This document shows positions 1 to 8,487 of a stretch of 64,000 nt of DNA, piece by piece. The notes beneath the pieces are model-generated. The model worked only from the letters and a program-made list of their open reading frames with translations. It searched no databases and was not told the DNA's origin. A program made the position numbers and the translations under genes. The DNA comes from Methanobrevibacter sp. UBA412. GTDB taxonomy: Archaea > Methanobacteriota > Methanobacteria > Methanobacteriales > Methanobacteriaceae. How positions within the stretch are numbered: position 1 is the stretch's first letter; the number at the start of each line of letters is the position of its first letter. The stretch spans positions 24,036 to 88,035 of the forward strand of contig DAGJ01000024.1 of assembly GCA_002495685.1 (NCBI GenBank), written 5' to 3'.

Positions 1-704
1 GAATCTGCAATTGATCCTGCTCTCATTGCATTTGCCATGGACATTACTACATCATATTCTTTAGCGATTTCTAGTATGTAATCAAAATTTTTGTATAAAG
101 GATTTTCTCTTTCATTTTCCACAATCCATGAAGAGATAAATGCTCCTCCACGACTTACTAAACCTGTTTTTCTTCCTTGTTTTTTTAATCTTGCTAATGT
201 TTCGATATTAACACTGCAATGGATAGCCATGAAGTCAATTCCATCTTTAGCTTGTTTTTCTATTGTTTTGAACATGGAATCTTCATCCATGTATATTGCA
301 GATCCTTGATTTCTTATACTTTCAATTGCTGCTTGGTAAACTGGTACACTTCCTACTGGTAATGAGGACATTTTTAGTATTCTTCTTCTAATTTCATCTA
401 AGTCTCCACCAATACTTAATTCCATTAAACAGTCTGCTCCATTATCTATTGCTATTTGGGCTTTTAATTCTTCTTCATCAAAATTTACTATGTCTGTTGA
501 AGTTCCTACTGTTGCATTTACTTTAGTTTTTAATCCTTTACCTATTCCTGATGCTTTTATGTCGTGATTTATGTTTTTAGGAATAGCTATTGTTCCATTT
601 TTTACGGAATTTAATATAAAATTTTCAGATTTTCCCTCTTTTTTCGCTACAGTTTTCATTTCGTCAGTAATTATACCTTTTTTTGCACTTGTTAATTGGG
701 TCAT
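1..704 (-). CDS. thiC: Phosphomethylpyrimidine synthase ThiC (N-terminal part, cut by window edge)
   Basis: Reading the minus strand from an ATG at 704 gives an open frame to the left edge, about 234 residues, beginning [16 protein letters not shown]. It contains the ThiC-type segments [48 protein letters not shown] and FMAIHCSVN. ThiC is the radical-SAM enzyme that rearranges aminoimidazole ribotide to hydroxymethylpyrimidine phosphate for thiamine. The catalytic C-terminal CX2CX4C cluster would lie outside the window, so it cannot be checked. Methanogens often carry two thiC copies; which one this is cannot be told. No THI-box riboswitch was recognised upstream. Confidence 0.9.
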   Translation of the reverse strand, partial: MTQLTSAKKGIITDEMKTVAKKEGKSENFILNSVKNGTIAIPKNINHDIKASGIGKGLKTKVNATVGTSTDIVNFDEEELKAQIAIDNGADCLMELSIGGDLDEIRRRILKMSSLPVGSVPVYQAAIESIRNQGSAIYMDEDSMFKTIEKQAKDGIDFMAIHCSVNIETLARLKKQGRKTGLVSRGGAFISSWIVENERENPLYKNFDYILEIAKEYDVVMSMANAMRAGSIAD

Positions 705-874
705 TTTTTGCTCACATCTTATACTATTTTTTTTAATTGTAATTTTAATTAAAATCAATTAAACTTGAATCAATTAAATTTTAATTTAATTTAAGCTTAT
801 TTGAATTATATTTAAGACTTTAACTTTATTATATATAAAATTAATCAAAAAAATAGAAAATAGAAAATAGAAAA

Positions 875-1786
875 TTAATAGAATTCTTTCATTCTATTAG
901 TGGCTTCTACTAAAGAAGGAATATTAGTTTGACAACCTTTTTTTTCTACAATGAAACTTGAAACAGAAGATGCAAATTTGGCACATTCTTCTAGAGAATA
1001 TCCATTTAAAAATTTACTTAAAAATGCTGCTCTATAAGAGTCTCCAGCACCGGTTGGGTCAACAGCGGGCTTATAAATAGCTTCAATATCAATTTTACCA
1101 TCTTCACTATAAATTTTACTACCTTTTTCTCCACAACTTTTAACAACTATTTGAGGACCTAATTCTATCAATCCATTAATATCTAAATTTAAACTATTTT
1201 GTATTCTTTCGATTTCAAAATGATTTCCAAATAATATATTAATATCACCAATAACCTCTTTAAGTCGTTCAGGATTATACATACCTAAATCTTGACCGGG
1301 ATCAAAAGATATCAATTTTTCTTCAGTTCTAGCTTTTTTACCACATTTCCAATTAAAATCAGGATCTCCAGTAGCCAAATGCACGGCTTTAGATTCTGCA
1401 ATAGCTTTATCTGGTGTTTTTGAATTTTTAAAATTCTTACCCGCTCCCCAATAAAAATAACTAATTTGATCGTTATTATTATTTGTAAAAACAAAAGCTG
1501 TAGGTGTAGTTTCATTATCAACTACAATCATTGAATCAATATCTATTCCTTTATTTATCATTTCTTTAGCATATTTAGAATTTTTAAATTCTCCCCCAAC
1601 AGCAGATATTAAAGAAGTTTTTAAACCCATTGTGGCTGCAACCATAGCAACATTAGCAGCAGCACCTCCATTTAAATTTTTCATAGAATTAATAGCAGAT
1701 GATGTGTTTGCTTTAGGAAATTCATCAACAGTTATTATACAATCTAAAGCAGTATGTCCAATTGTAAGTAAATCTTTTTTTGTCAT
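875..1786 (-). CDS. PfkB-family sugar/nucleoside kinase
   Basis: A 303-residue ribokinase-fold protein. It has the N-terminal GG motif (NLNGGAAANVA), typical of PfkB substrate binding, and near the C-terminus DPTGAGDSYRAAF, which contains the catalytic Asp and the anion hole. The family phosphorylates sugars or nucleosides with ATP; archaeal members include promiscuous nucleoside kinases, and the substrate cannot be fixed here. I chose the ATG at 1786 because GGTGA lies just upstream. An upstream in-frame GTG at 1798 is itself part of that ribosome binding site. It is transcribed alone, away from the divergent-to-convergent neighbours. Confidence 0.8.
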   Translation of the reverse strand: MTKKDLLTIGHTALDCIITVDEFPKANTSSAINSMKNLNGGAAANVAMVAATMGLKTSLISAVGGEFKNSKYAKEMINKGIDIDSMIVVDNETTPTAFVFTNNNNDQISYFYWGAGKNFKNSKTPDKAIAESKAVHLATGDPDFNWKCGKKARTEEKLISFDPGQDLGMYNPERLKEVIGDINILFGNHFEIERIQNSLNLDINGLIELGPQIVVKSCGEKGSKIYSEDGKIDIEAIYKPAVDPTGAGDSYRAAFLSKFLNGYSLEECAKFASSVSSFIVEKKGCQTNIPSLVEATNRMKEFY

Positions 1787-1933
1787 AAAAATAGTCACCT
1801 TTATTTTTAAATTATTTTAATTAGAATTATTTTCACAATATTTCATATTAAATTTTATACTTTAATATTATTCTAATTTTTCCTACCACATGAAAAGTAT
1901 TTTAACAAATACTCATTTTAAAATCTTTTTTTA

Positions 1934-2830
1934 TTAGTTAATTTTCCAAGGTTTTATTGGTTTGAACCCTTGCTCAAATATTTTATTTTGACCTTTATTC
2001 AACATGTATTCTATAAATTCTTTATTTTCTTTTTTATTATCATTAACTTCTATTAAACTAATAATATGATTAGTTTCTACTTTTAAAATATCATTTCCGT
2101 GAAAATAACTAGCATTTAAAAAAGTGTATAAATCTGAATTATTTTTAACTATTTTAAATGCATCAAATTGGGATTTAACTTCTTTTATAATATTAAATTT
2201 CACATGTTTTTGTTTTAAAGTATCCCATACTAATCTCTGGGCACTACCTTTTACACTAACAAAATTTTTCCCATTCAAATCTTCTATAGTTTTAATTGGT
2301 GAAGATTTATTATTAGAAACTAAAGTGAGATAATCATAACCTATGGCTGTGAAATCTAAGTTATTTTGAAAACCAATTAATGGATCGTCTAAAGCTAAAA
2401 TATCAATTAAATTCCTTTTTCCTAATTCAAATGCACTTTCATCATCACTACTAAATACTGATATATCGAATGGGATATCATTGCTAATTGATTCTAAAAG
2501 TCCTGAGACAATATGTCCTCCAGCAATATTTATTTTATTTGATTCGTTAAGTCTAATTTGATATTGATTATAAATTTTAATTAAATTTAAACCTTCTTTT
2601 GTTAAAGTAGTTCCTGAACCATAATTATTTTTAACTAATTTAAACCCTAATTTATTTTCTGCATTTTTTATTTTTCTATCTAATGCTGAATGAGAAATAT
2701 TTAATTTTTGAGATGTTTTTCTTATGGATTGGGTTTTTTTCAATGATTTTAATGATTCAAATAATTTATAATTATAAATGTACCCATTAATATCTAATTC
2801 AATTTTAGGTTTTATATTATTTTCATTCAT
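1934..2830 (-). CDS. LysR/ModE-like transcriptional regulator with substrate-binding domain
   Basis: A 298-residue protein. Residues about 18-75 form a LysR/ModE-type winged helix (SIRKTSQKLNISHSALDRKI, then NAENKLGFKLV). Residues about 100-290 resemble a periplasmic-binding-protein fold as in PBP-like or LysR effector domains (FDISVFSSDDESAFELGKRN, IGYDYLTLVSNN). This architecture is found in methanogen regulators annotated as molybdate- or LysR-type. The location at the edge of a cluster of fdhD, molybdopterin, Fdh, Fwd and tungstate transport genes suggests, by inference only, that it senses an oxyanion or related ligand. It is divergent from hxlB, separated by a 145 bp AT-rich spacer. Confidence 0.7.
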   Translation of the reverse strand: MNENNIKPKIELDINGYIYNYKLFESLKSLKKTQSIRKTSQKLNISHSALDRKIKNAENKLGFKLVKNNYGSGTTLTKEGLNLIKIYNQYQIRLNESNKINIAGGHIVSGLLESISNDIPFDISVFSSDDESAFELGKRNLIDILALDDPLIGFQNNLDFTAIGYDYLTLVSNNKSSPIKTIEDLNGKNFVSVKGSAQRLVWDTLKQKHVKFNIIKEVKSQFDAFKIVKNNSDLYTFLNASYFHGNDILKVETNHIISLIEVNDNKKENKEFIEYMLNKGQNKIFEQGFKPIKPWKIN

Positions 2831-2944
2831 ATGATTTAATCTCTGTTTTTTATTTTTAAAATAAATAATTATAAATATTTAAATTATTATATATATTTAA
2901 TAATTATTTTTATTATCAAATTTTATTAATAATATTATTGAAAC

Positions 2945-2960
2945 TTTTTATAAATATTAA
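2945..2960 (+). promoter_or_regulatory. TATA box for hexuloisomerase gene
   Basis: The spacer upstream of the ATG at 2976 contains TTTTTATAAATATTAA. An archaeal TATA box places transcription start about 25 bp from its centre, close to the start codon itself. The mRNA may therefore be leaderless or have a very short leader. Inferred from sequence only. Confidence 0.4.
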
Positions 2961-2975
2961 GGTTGGCTAAAAATT

Positions 2976-3566
2976 ATGGAATTAATGAAAACATCAATTA
3001 AAGCGATGTTAAAGAATATTGAAAATGCTGAAGAATATTTAACTGAAGATAGCATTAATCAATTCATTGAAATTTTAACTACTTCTAAAAATATTTTTGT
3101 TACAGGGGCTGGAAGATCAGGTCTTGCAGGTAAAGCATTTGCTATGAGATTAATGCACTTAGGACTTAGTGCTTATGTTGTAGGTGAAACTATTTCCCCC
3201 GCTATATATGAAGATGATTGTATATTAGCTATTTCAGGGTCTGGTGAAACTAATACTATTGTTAATGCTGTTCAAATAAGTAAAAATAGAGGATCTAAAG
3301 TTTTAGCTTTAACTTCTTACCCTAATTCTTCTTTAGGTAAATTAGCTGATTCTATATTGTATGTTCGAGGTAGGACTAAAGCTGAAGTTGATGATCAAGA
3401 TTATCTTAAAAGACAATTTGATGGTAATTACACTTCTTTAACTCCTTTGGGTACTGCTTTTGAAATAACTTCACTTGTATTCTTAGATGGGCTTGTTTGT
3501 GAATTAATGCAAGTAATGGGAAAAACTGAAAGTGATTTAAAGTCTAGACATACCGTTTTAGAATAA
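2976..3566 (+). CDS. hxlB: 6-phospho-3-hexuloisomerase (SIS domain)
   Basis: A 196-residue single-domain SIS protein. Visible signatures are FVTGAGRSGLAGKAFAMRL (phosphosugar-binding loop), AISGSGETNTIV (second SIS loop) and LGTAFEITSLVFLDGL near the C-terminus, as in archaeal hexuloisomerases. The enzyme interconverts 3-hexulose 6-phosphate and fructose 6-phosphate. In methanogens this reverse ribulose-monophosphate route supplies pentoses. The partner hexulose-phosphate synthase is not in the window. It is convergent with fdhD, with only 12 bp between the stop codons. Confidence 0.9.
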   Translation: MELMKTSIKAMLKNIENAEEYLTEDSINQFIEILTTSKNIFVTGAGRSGLAGKAFAMRLMHLGLSAYVVGETISPAIYEDDCILAISGSGETNTIVNAVQISKNRGSKVLALTSYPNSSLGKLADSILYVRGRTKAEVDDQDYLKRQFDGNYTSLTPLGTAFEITSLVFLDGLVCELMQVMGKTESDLKSRHTVLE

Positions 3567-3578
3567 TTTTCTTTATTT

Positions 3579-4331
3579 TTAGTTTAAATTAATCCGATTT
3601 GGGTTTGTATAAATATTAAATCTATTTCCTCTGACAAACCCTATCATTGTAATATTTCCTTTTTCTGCAATTTCGTAACCTGAATTTGAGGGTGCTGCAT
3701 TTGATATTAATATTGGTATTCCTACTCTTATGACTTTAATAACCATATCTGCGGGCATTCGTCCACTATAGGTTATATAAGATTTTGATAAATCATAATC
3801 TTTATTTATGGCTGCTCCTATTACTTTATCAACGGCTACATGTCTACTTACATCTTCTCGGATTATGTAGTTGTCTTTATAAATTATTTGTGCTACATGT
3901 GTACCTCCTGTTTGTTTCCATAGTGGTGCTTCTTTTTTTAATCTTTGTATATTCTGAAGAATGTCTGTAGCATTAATTTTTAAATTAGATTTTACTGGAG
4001 TTATTTTTTTTATTTCTGATCTCCATCCGCCACCACAATCGGATAAGATACAACCTCCTTTTGTGTCTATTTCAGTAGGTTTTATTCTTATATTAATATT
4101 TTTACCATTTTTTTCAATTTTTTCAATGTCCTCTACTTTGTTTATTAATCCTTCTCCTGAAAGATAGCCTATTACAAAATCTTCTAAGTTTTCAGGGTAT
4201 GTTGAAAATTTTCTTTGGGGTAATTGATTAATTTGTAAATTAATATTTTCATCTTTTATAATTTTTTCACTTACTTCGTGGGATTGTTCATTTTCATATT
4301 TTATGGCTTTTACTTTTTTTATTTTTTCCAT
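3579..4331 (-). CDS. fdhD: Formate dehydrogenase accessory sulfurtransferase FdhD
   Basis: A 250-residue FdhD family protein. TGGTHVAQIIYKDN (residues about 141-154) and REDVSRHVAVDKVIGAA (about 159-175) are the conserved core, followed by SGRMPADMVIKV. FdhD delivers sulfur to the bis-MGD cofactor of formate dehydrogenase. The usual catalytic CXXC loop is replaced by CILSDC (Cys94 and Cys99, CX4C), which is unusual. It belongs functionally with fdhAB further right, but here it sits convergent with hxlB and divergent from the FecBCD-type transporter. The start is the ATG at 4331, with GGAAAGG upstream. Confidence 0.9.
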   Translation of the reverse strand: MEKIKKVKAIKYENEQSHEVSEKIIKDENINLQINQLPQRKFSTYPENLEDFVIGYLSGEGLINKVEDIEKIEKNGKNINIRIKPTEIDTKGGCILSDCGGGWRSEIKKITPVKSNLKINATDILQNIQRLKKEAPLWKQTGGTHVAQIIYKDNYIIREDVSRHVAVDKVIGAAINKDYDLSKSYITYSGRMPADMVIKVIRVGIPILISNAAPSNSGYEIAEKGNITMIGFVRGNRFNIYTNPNRINLN

Positions 4332-4692
4332 AGGTGATGCCTTTCCTTAGTTGATAAGATTTTATTCTTTTTTTATTTTAATTATTATTCTTTTTTTATT
4401 TTTTATCTATTAATCTTATTATATAACTATTGTTATATTATATTTTAGTAAATTATTTATATTAATTTAATGTAAAATATATTCATATCGTTAATATTTA
4501 TATCTCTTAAAAATTATTTTTTTAAAAAATAAAGTTTTAATATTCTTTATTAGTTAAATAAATCAATAAATAAGTTAAAAAATTAATATATATTTATATT
4601 AACTTTAATAATTAGATTTAAATTAAATTTAACGTTAGCAATAAATGTATAATATTAAAACAATTTAAGATATTCTCAGTTTTGTGATAATT
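4332..4692. other. 361 bp intergenic region between fdhD and ABC transporter
   Basis: An AT-rich divergent promoter region without any convincing ORF. It holds the TTCATATCG motif at 4482-4490 and several TATA-like stretches, for example ATATATTTATATT near 4587-4600. No RNA gene was recognised. Confidence 0.6.
4482..4490 (+). promoter_or_regulatory. Candidate operator TTCATATCG
   Basis: TTCATATCG followed by TTAATATTTA. The same nonamer occurs twice in front of fdhC (18534 and 18707), and CATATCG occurs in front of the tungstate transporter (35409). I saw no further intergenic copy in the window. The sharing among Mo/W-related operons suggests a common regulator, as an inference. Confidence 0.35.
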
Positions 4693-5793
4693 ATGGAAAA
4701 GAAAACAAAAATAATATTAATCCTTTTAATGATTTTACTTATATGTGCTATTGGGGTAACAGCTTTCATGTCCCCTTCTTCCACATCAAAAGGAAATACA
4801 ACAATAACTGATATGGCAAATAGAACATTAACAGTACCATCATCAATAAACACAGTAGTTGCAACAAGTCCTCCTATGACAACAATAATTTACATGTTAG
4901 CTCCTGAAAAATTAGGAGGCCTCAATTTCCAATGGACTAATGAAGAATTAGAATATGTTCCTAGCCAATATAAAGATTTACCTAATATAGGAGGATGGTA
5001 TGGTTCAAATGATGGGAATTATGAACAATTCATAGCATCTGATCCTGATGTAGTTGTAGAATCCTTAGATGAAGGAAGTTCAGATAACTCTACAATAACC
5101 GATAGACAAGAAAAATTTGGAACAATACCTGTAGTAGGTGTAAATGATACTACAGATGTAACTAAAATTGATTCTTCTATTAAATTTATAGGAAAATTAA
5201 TTGGAGCTGAAGACAAGGCTAATTCATTATGTGCATTTAATGATAAGTACATCAACAAAGTTAAAGAAGTTAATTCAACAATTTCTGATAATCAAAGAAA
5301 AACAGTTTATTATGCAGAGGGAGAAGATGGATTAAGCACAGATCCAAATGGTACTTCACATTCTCAATTAATAAGTTTATGTGGGGGAAACAATATTGCT
5401 GATGTAGGAACACAAGAAGGTGAAGGTCAAATTTCAGTTTCCATAGAACAAGTTGTAGGATGGAACCCTGATGTGATTATTGCAAATGATCCGGACTTTT
5501 ATAATAAAGTATACTCAGACCCAACATGGTCAAATATAAATGCAGTAAAAAATCATCAAGTTTATTTATCCCCACAATCCCCATTTAAATGGTTTGATAG
5601 ACCACCAGGTGCTAATATTATTATAGGAGTACCATGGACAGCTAAAGTATTATATCCAGATCAATATTCTGATATTCATTTAAAAGATGTTACTAAAGAA
5701 TTTTATTCTGACTACTATCATATAGACTTAAATGATCAACAAGTAACTGATTTACTTAAAAGTTCTGGATTGAACGAATCTCAAATTGCATAA
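4693..5793 (+). CDS. ABC transporter substrate-binding protein, FecB/BtuF/MolA type
   Basis: A 366-residue secreted binding protein. Residues about 6-25 form a hydrophobic signal/anchor helix (IILILLMILLICAIGVTA). The mature part follows the helical-backbone metal or chelate-binding fold: TITDMANRTLTVPSSI, FIASDPDVVVESL and QVVGWNPDVIIANDPDFY. Such proteins bind siderophores, cobalamin, haem or oxyanions (the MolA type). The adjacent permease, ATPase and FmdE and the nearby fdhD make a molybdate/tungstate or metal role plausible but unproven. The ATG at 4693 is preferred because GTGAT directly precedes it; the GTG at 4684 is part of that site. Confidence 0.8.
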   Translation: MEKKTKIILILLMILLICAIGVTAFMSPSSTSKGNTTITDMANRTLTVPSSINTVVATSPPMTTIIYMLAPEKLGGLNFQWTNEELEYVPSQYKDLPNIGGWYGSNDGNYEQFIASDPDVVVESLDEGSSDNSTITDRQEKFGTIPVVGVNDTTDVTKIDSSIKFIGKLIGAEDKANSLCAFNDKYINKVKEVNSTISDNQRKTVYYAEGEDGLSTDPNGTSHSQLISLCGGNNIADVGTQEGEGQISVSIEQVVGWNPDVIIANDPDFYNKVYSDPTWSNINAVKNHQVYLSPQSPFKWFDRPPGANIIIGVPWTAKVLYPDQYSDIHLKDVTKEFYSDYYHIDLNDQQVTDLLKSSGLNESQIA

Positions 5794-5816
5794 AGAATTA
5801 TAACATTGGTTAAAAT

Positions 5817-6842
5817 ATGGATGAATCTGGATTATTATCAAAAAATCATGAAATTATCGCTTATAGTATCCTAATTTTTTTACCTATAATTCTTTTTTTT
5901 ATAGCTTTTATGGTTGGAAGATATCCTATTACTCCAATACAGGTAATACAAACAATTTTATCTCCAATATTCCCTAATTTGGCAGTTTCACCCACAATTT
6001 CTAGTATAGTTTTTGATGTTAGATTACCTCGTATAATTGCGGCTGTATTGGTTGGGGCTTCTTTATCTATTGCAGGTGCGACTTTTCAGGGTTTATTTAA
6101 AAACCTTTTAGTGTCTCCAGATTTACTTGGTGTGAGTAACGGTGCAGGATTTGGTGCAGCTTTAGCTATACTTTTTTCAGCAGGAAATTTCTTTATACAA
6201 CTAAGTTCATTTATCTTTGGTTTAATATCTGTATCTATCACATATTTAATATCTAAAAGTTATAAAATAGAAGGAACTTTATTATTAGTACTCTCAGGGA
6301 TAGCTGTGTCTGCATTTTTTAATGCACTTATTTCCGGTACAAAATTTTTAGCTGATCCTTATGATAAATTACCTGAAATTGTGTTTTGGTTAATGGGAAG
6401 TTTAGGAAAAGTTACCACAGATCAATTATTAATGATATTAATACCAATGTTTATAGGTTTAGTTATAATCTTACTTTTAAGATGGCATTTAAACCTCTTA
6501 AGTATGGGGGATGATGAAGCACAATCTTTAGGTTTAAATCCTAATCGTTTAAGAATAATACTTATATTTGCATGTACTCTTGTAACTTCTGCAGGAGTAA
6601 GTATTAGTGGGGTTATTGGATGGGTTGGATTAGTAGTTCCCCATATAACCCGTATGATAGTTGGTCCGGACCATAAATTATTATTACCCGCTTCATTAAG
6701 TATTGGGGCAAGTTTTTTGTTATTAATTGACACTATATCTAGAACAGTTATAGCTATTGAAATACCATTAGGAATATTAACTGCACTAATTGGAGTTCCA
6801 ATATTCTTATATTTATTACGTAAAGGTTATTCACAATGGTAA
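5817..6842 (+). CDS. FecCD-family ABC transporter permease
   Basis: A 341-residue polytopic protein of the BtuC/FecCD family. The RLPRIIAAVLVGASLSIAGA segment and the downstream GVSNGAGFGAAL are hallmarks of this permease group, as is SISGVIGWVGLVVPHITRM, the coupling region. About eight to ten membrane helices are visible. It lies 23 bp after the binding-protein gene and precedes the ATPase gene, so the three form one import operon. The substrate is not determinable from the permease. Confidence 0.88.
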   Translation: MDESGLLSKNHEIIAYSILIFLPIILFFIAFMVGRYPITPIQVIQTILSPIFPNLAVSPTISSIVFDVRLPRIIAAVLVGASLSIAGATFQGLFKNLLVSPDLLGVSNGAGFGAALAILFSAGNFFIQLSSFIFGLISVSITYLISKSYKIEGTLLLVLSGIAVSAFFNALISGTKFLADPYDKLPEIVFWLMGSLGKVTTDQLLMILIPMFIGLVIILLLRWHLNLLSMGDDEAQSLGLNPNRLRIILIFACTLVTSAGVSISGVIGWVGLVVPHITRMIVGPDHKLLLPASLSIGASFLLLIDTISRTVIAIEIPLGILTALIGVPIFLYLLRKGYSQW

Positions 6843-6885
6843 AAAAATTGTAAAATATATTTAATTAAATGAGTTGAAAAAAGAT

Positions 6886-7701
6886 ATGGAAAAAATAATG
6901 GAAGTAAAAAATATTTCATTTTCTTATGAAAAAGATTCTCCCGAAATTTTTGAGAACATCACTTTCAATATTGAAAAAGGTGATATTTTATGTATATTAG
7001 GTCCTAATGGGATAGGAAAAACTACTTTAATAAAATGTTTAAATGGTTTACATGAAATTAATAATGGTGAAATTTTATTAAATAAAAAAAACATTAAAAC
7101 ATTATCTTTTAAAGAAATATCAAAAATGATTGGTTATATCCCTCAAGGTCATATTCCTTCATTTCCATTTTCAGTATTTGATGTGGTGTTAATGGGGAGA
7201 ACACCTTATATTAACCTTTCAGCAGCACCAAAAGAAAAAGATTTAACGATTACGGAAAATGCATTAAAAAATATTGGAATATATCATTTAAAAGATAAAC
7301 CTTATACTAATTTAAGTGGAGGAGAACGTCAATTAGTATTTTTAGCTCGTGTATTAGCACAAGAACCAGATATTTTGATTTTAGATGAACCTACATCTCA
7401 TTTAGATTTTGGTAATCAAATAAAATTACTTGAAATATTAGAAAATTTATCTAAATTAGGTTTAGCTATAGTTATGTCTTCACATTTTCCAGATCATGCA
7501 TTTATAGCATGTAATAAAGTAGCTATAATGAAAAATAAAAAATTTATTGATTTTGGCACACCTGAAGATGTAATAACTGAAGAAAATCTTAAAAAAGCTT
7601 ATGGTATTAATGTGAAGTTAATAAATTTTGAGGATAGGAAAGTTTGTATACCTTTAAAAACGAATTTAAACCTTAATCTTGAAAATTTTAAAAAAATTTA
7701 A
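6886..7701 (+). CDS. ABC transporter ATP-binding protein (FecE/BtuD type)
   Basis: A 271-residue ATPase with Walker A GPNGIGKTT, Q-loop YIPQGH, signature NLSGGERQL, Walker B DILILDEPTSHLD and the switch His in MSSHFPDH. It energises the neighbouring FecCD-type permease. The start is uncertain: TTG at 6874, ATG at 6886 and ATG at 6898 are in frame and none has a strong ribosome binding site. I chose 6886 because the MEKIMEVKN beginning leaves a normal distance to the first beta strand. Confidence 0.85.
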   Translation: MEKIMEVKNISFSYEKDSPEIFENITFNIEKGDILCILGPNGIGKTTLIKCLNGLHEINNGEILLNKKNIKTLSFKEISKMIGYIPQGHIPSFPFSVFDVVLMGRTPYINLSAAPKEKDLTITENALKNIGIYHLKDKPYTNLSGGERQLVFLARVLAQEPDILILDEPTSHLDFGNQIKLLEILENLSKLGLAIVMSSHFPDHAFIACNKVAIMKNKKFIDFGTPEDVITEENLKKAYGINVKLINFEDRKVCIPLKTNLNLNLENFKKI

Positions 7702-7732
7702 TTATTAAAATAAATATTAAAGGAGAAAAAAA

Positions 7733-8305
7733 ATGATAACTAAAGAAGCATATGAAGAACAATTAGCAAAAGCAAAAGAATTTCATGGAGAAGTTTGTGG
7801 AGGAATAGCAATAGGAACCAAATTGGCCATGTATGGTATGGATCTTATGGGTATGGAATTAAATACTCGTCATAAAAACTTAATTGTTTTTGTTGAAATA
7901 GATAGATGCATGGCAGATGCAGTGCAATCAGTTACAAAATGTAGTATGGGTAAAAGAAGTTTAAAACAAATGTATTATGGGAAATTTGGTGTAACTTTTT
8001 ATAATATGGATACAAAAGAAGCTATCCGTGTGTCAGATGCAGATGCAAATAGTAAAGAAGATATATGTGAAACTAAAGCAGAAATGATTCAAAGATTCAT
8101 GGACACTCCTGCAGAAGAATTATTTAATGTAGAAAAAGTTAAAATTAGACCTATTCCTGATGCTCAAATACCTGGAAGTGCACATACAAGTACATTTTGT
8201 TCAGTTTGTGGAGAAAAAGTCACTGATGATAGACATTTAGTTAGAGCTGGAAGACCTATTTGTAAATCATGTGCTGAAGAATCCTATTATGAATTAATTG
8301 ATTAA
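7733..8305 (+). CDS. fmdE: FmdE-family protein with C-terminal zinc ribbon
   Basis: A 190-residue protein. Residues 1-140 match the FmdE fold, with His18 and Cys22 in FHGEVCGGIAIGTK and Cys59 in EIDRCMADA. The C-terminus carries a treble-clef/zinc-ribbon pair, CSVCG (C156, C159) and CKSC (C177, C180). FmdE was first found with the molybdenum formylmethanofuran dehydrogenase; its exact role is unclear and a metal-related function has been proposed from structure. The gene lies 31 bp after the FecBCD-type ATPase, behind a clear AAGGAG site, and so is probably cotranscribed. That couples it to metal uptake rather than to the distant fwd operon. Confidence 0.85.
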   Translation: MITKEAYEEQLAKAKEFHGEVCGGIAIGTKLAMYGMDLMGMELNTRHKNLIVFVEIDRCMADAVQSVTKCSMGKRSLKQMYYGKFGVTFYNMDTKEAIRVSDADANSKEDICETKAEMIQRFMDTPAEELFNVEKVKIRPIPDAQIPGSAHTSTFCSVCGEKVTDDRHLVRAGRPICKSCAEESYYELID

Positions 8306-8487
8306 AAAAATAAATAATTTTTTTAATTATACATAAATTTATTTTTTTTAAATTTTTCTAATATTATTTTTAAAATTTCTTTTTTTAGTTTAAGTTTACA
8401 ATTTAAATATTTTCTTATAATTTCTAAAAAAATTAAAAAAATAGGAAATATAAAATTAAAATATTTTTTTATATAACTTTTTAAATT

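Noticed and set aside
705..874. THI-box riboswitch upstream of thiC
   Set aside because: The spacer is almost pure A/T and lacks the conserved GC-rich TPP-binding elements.
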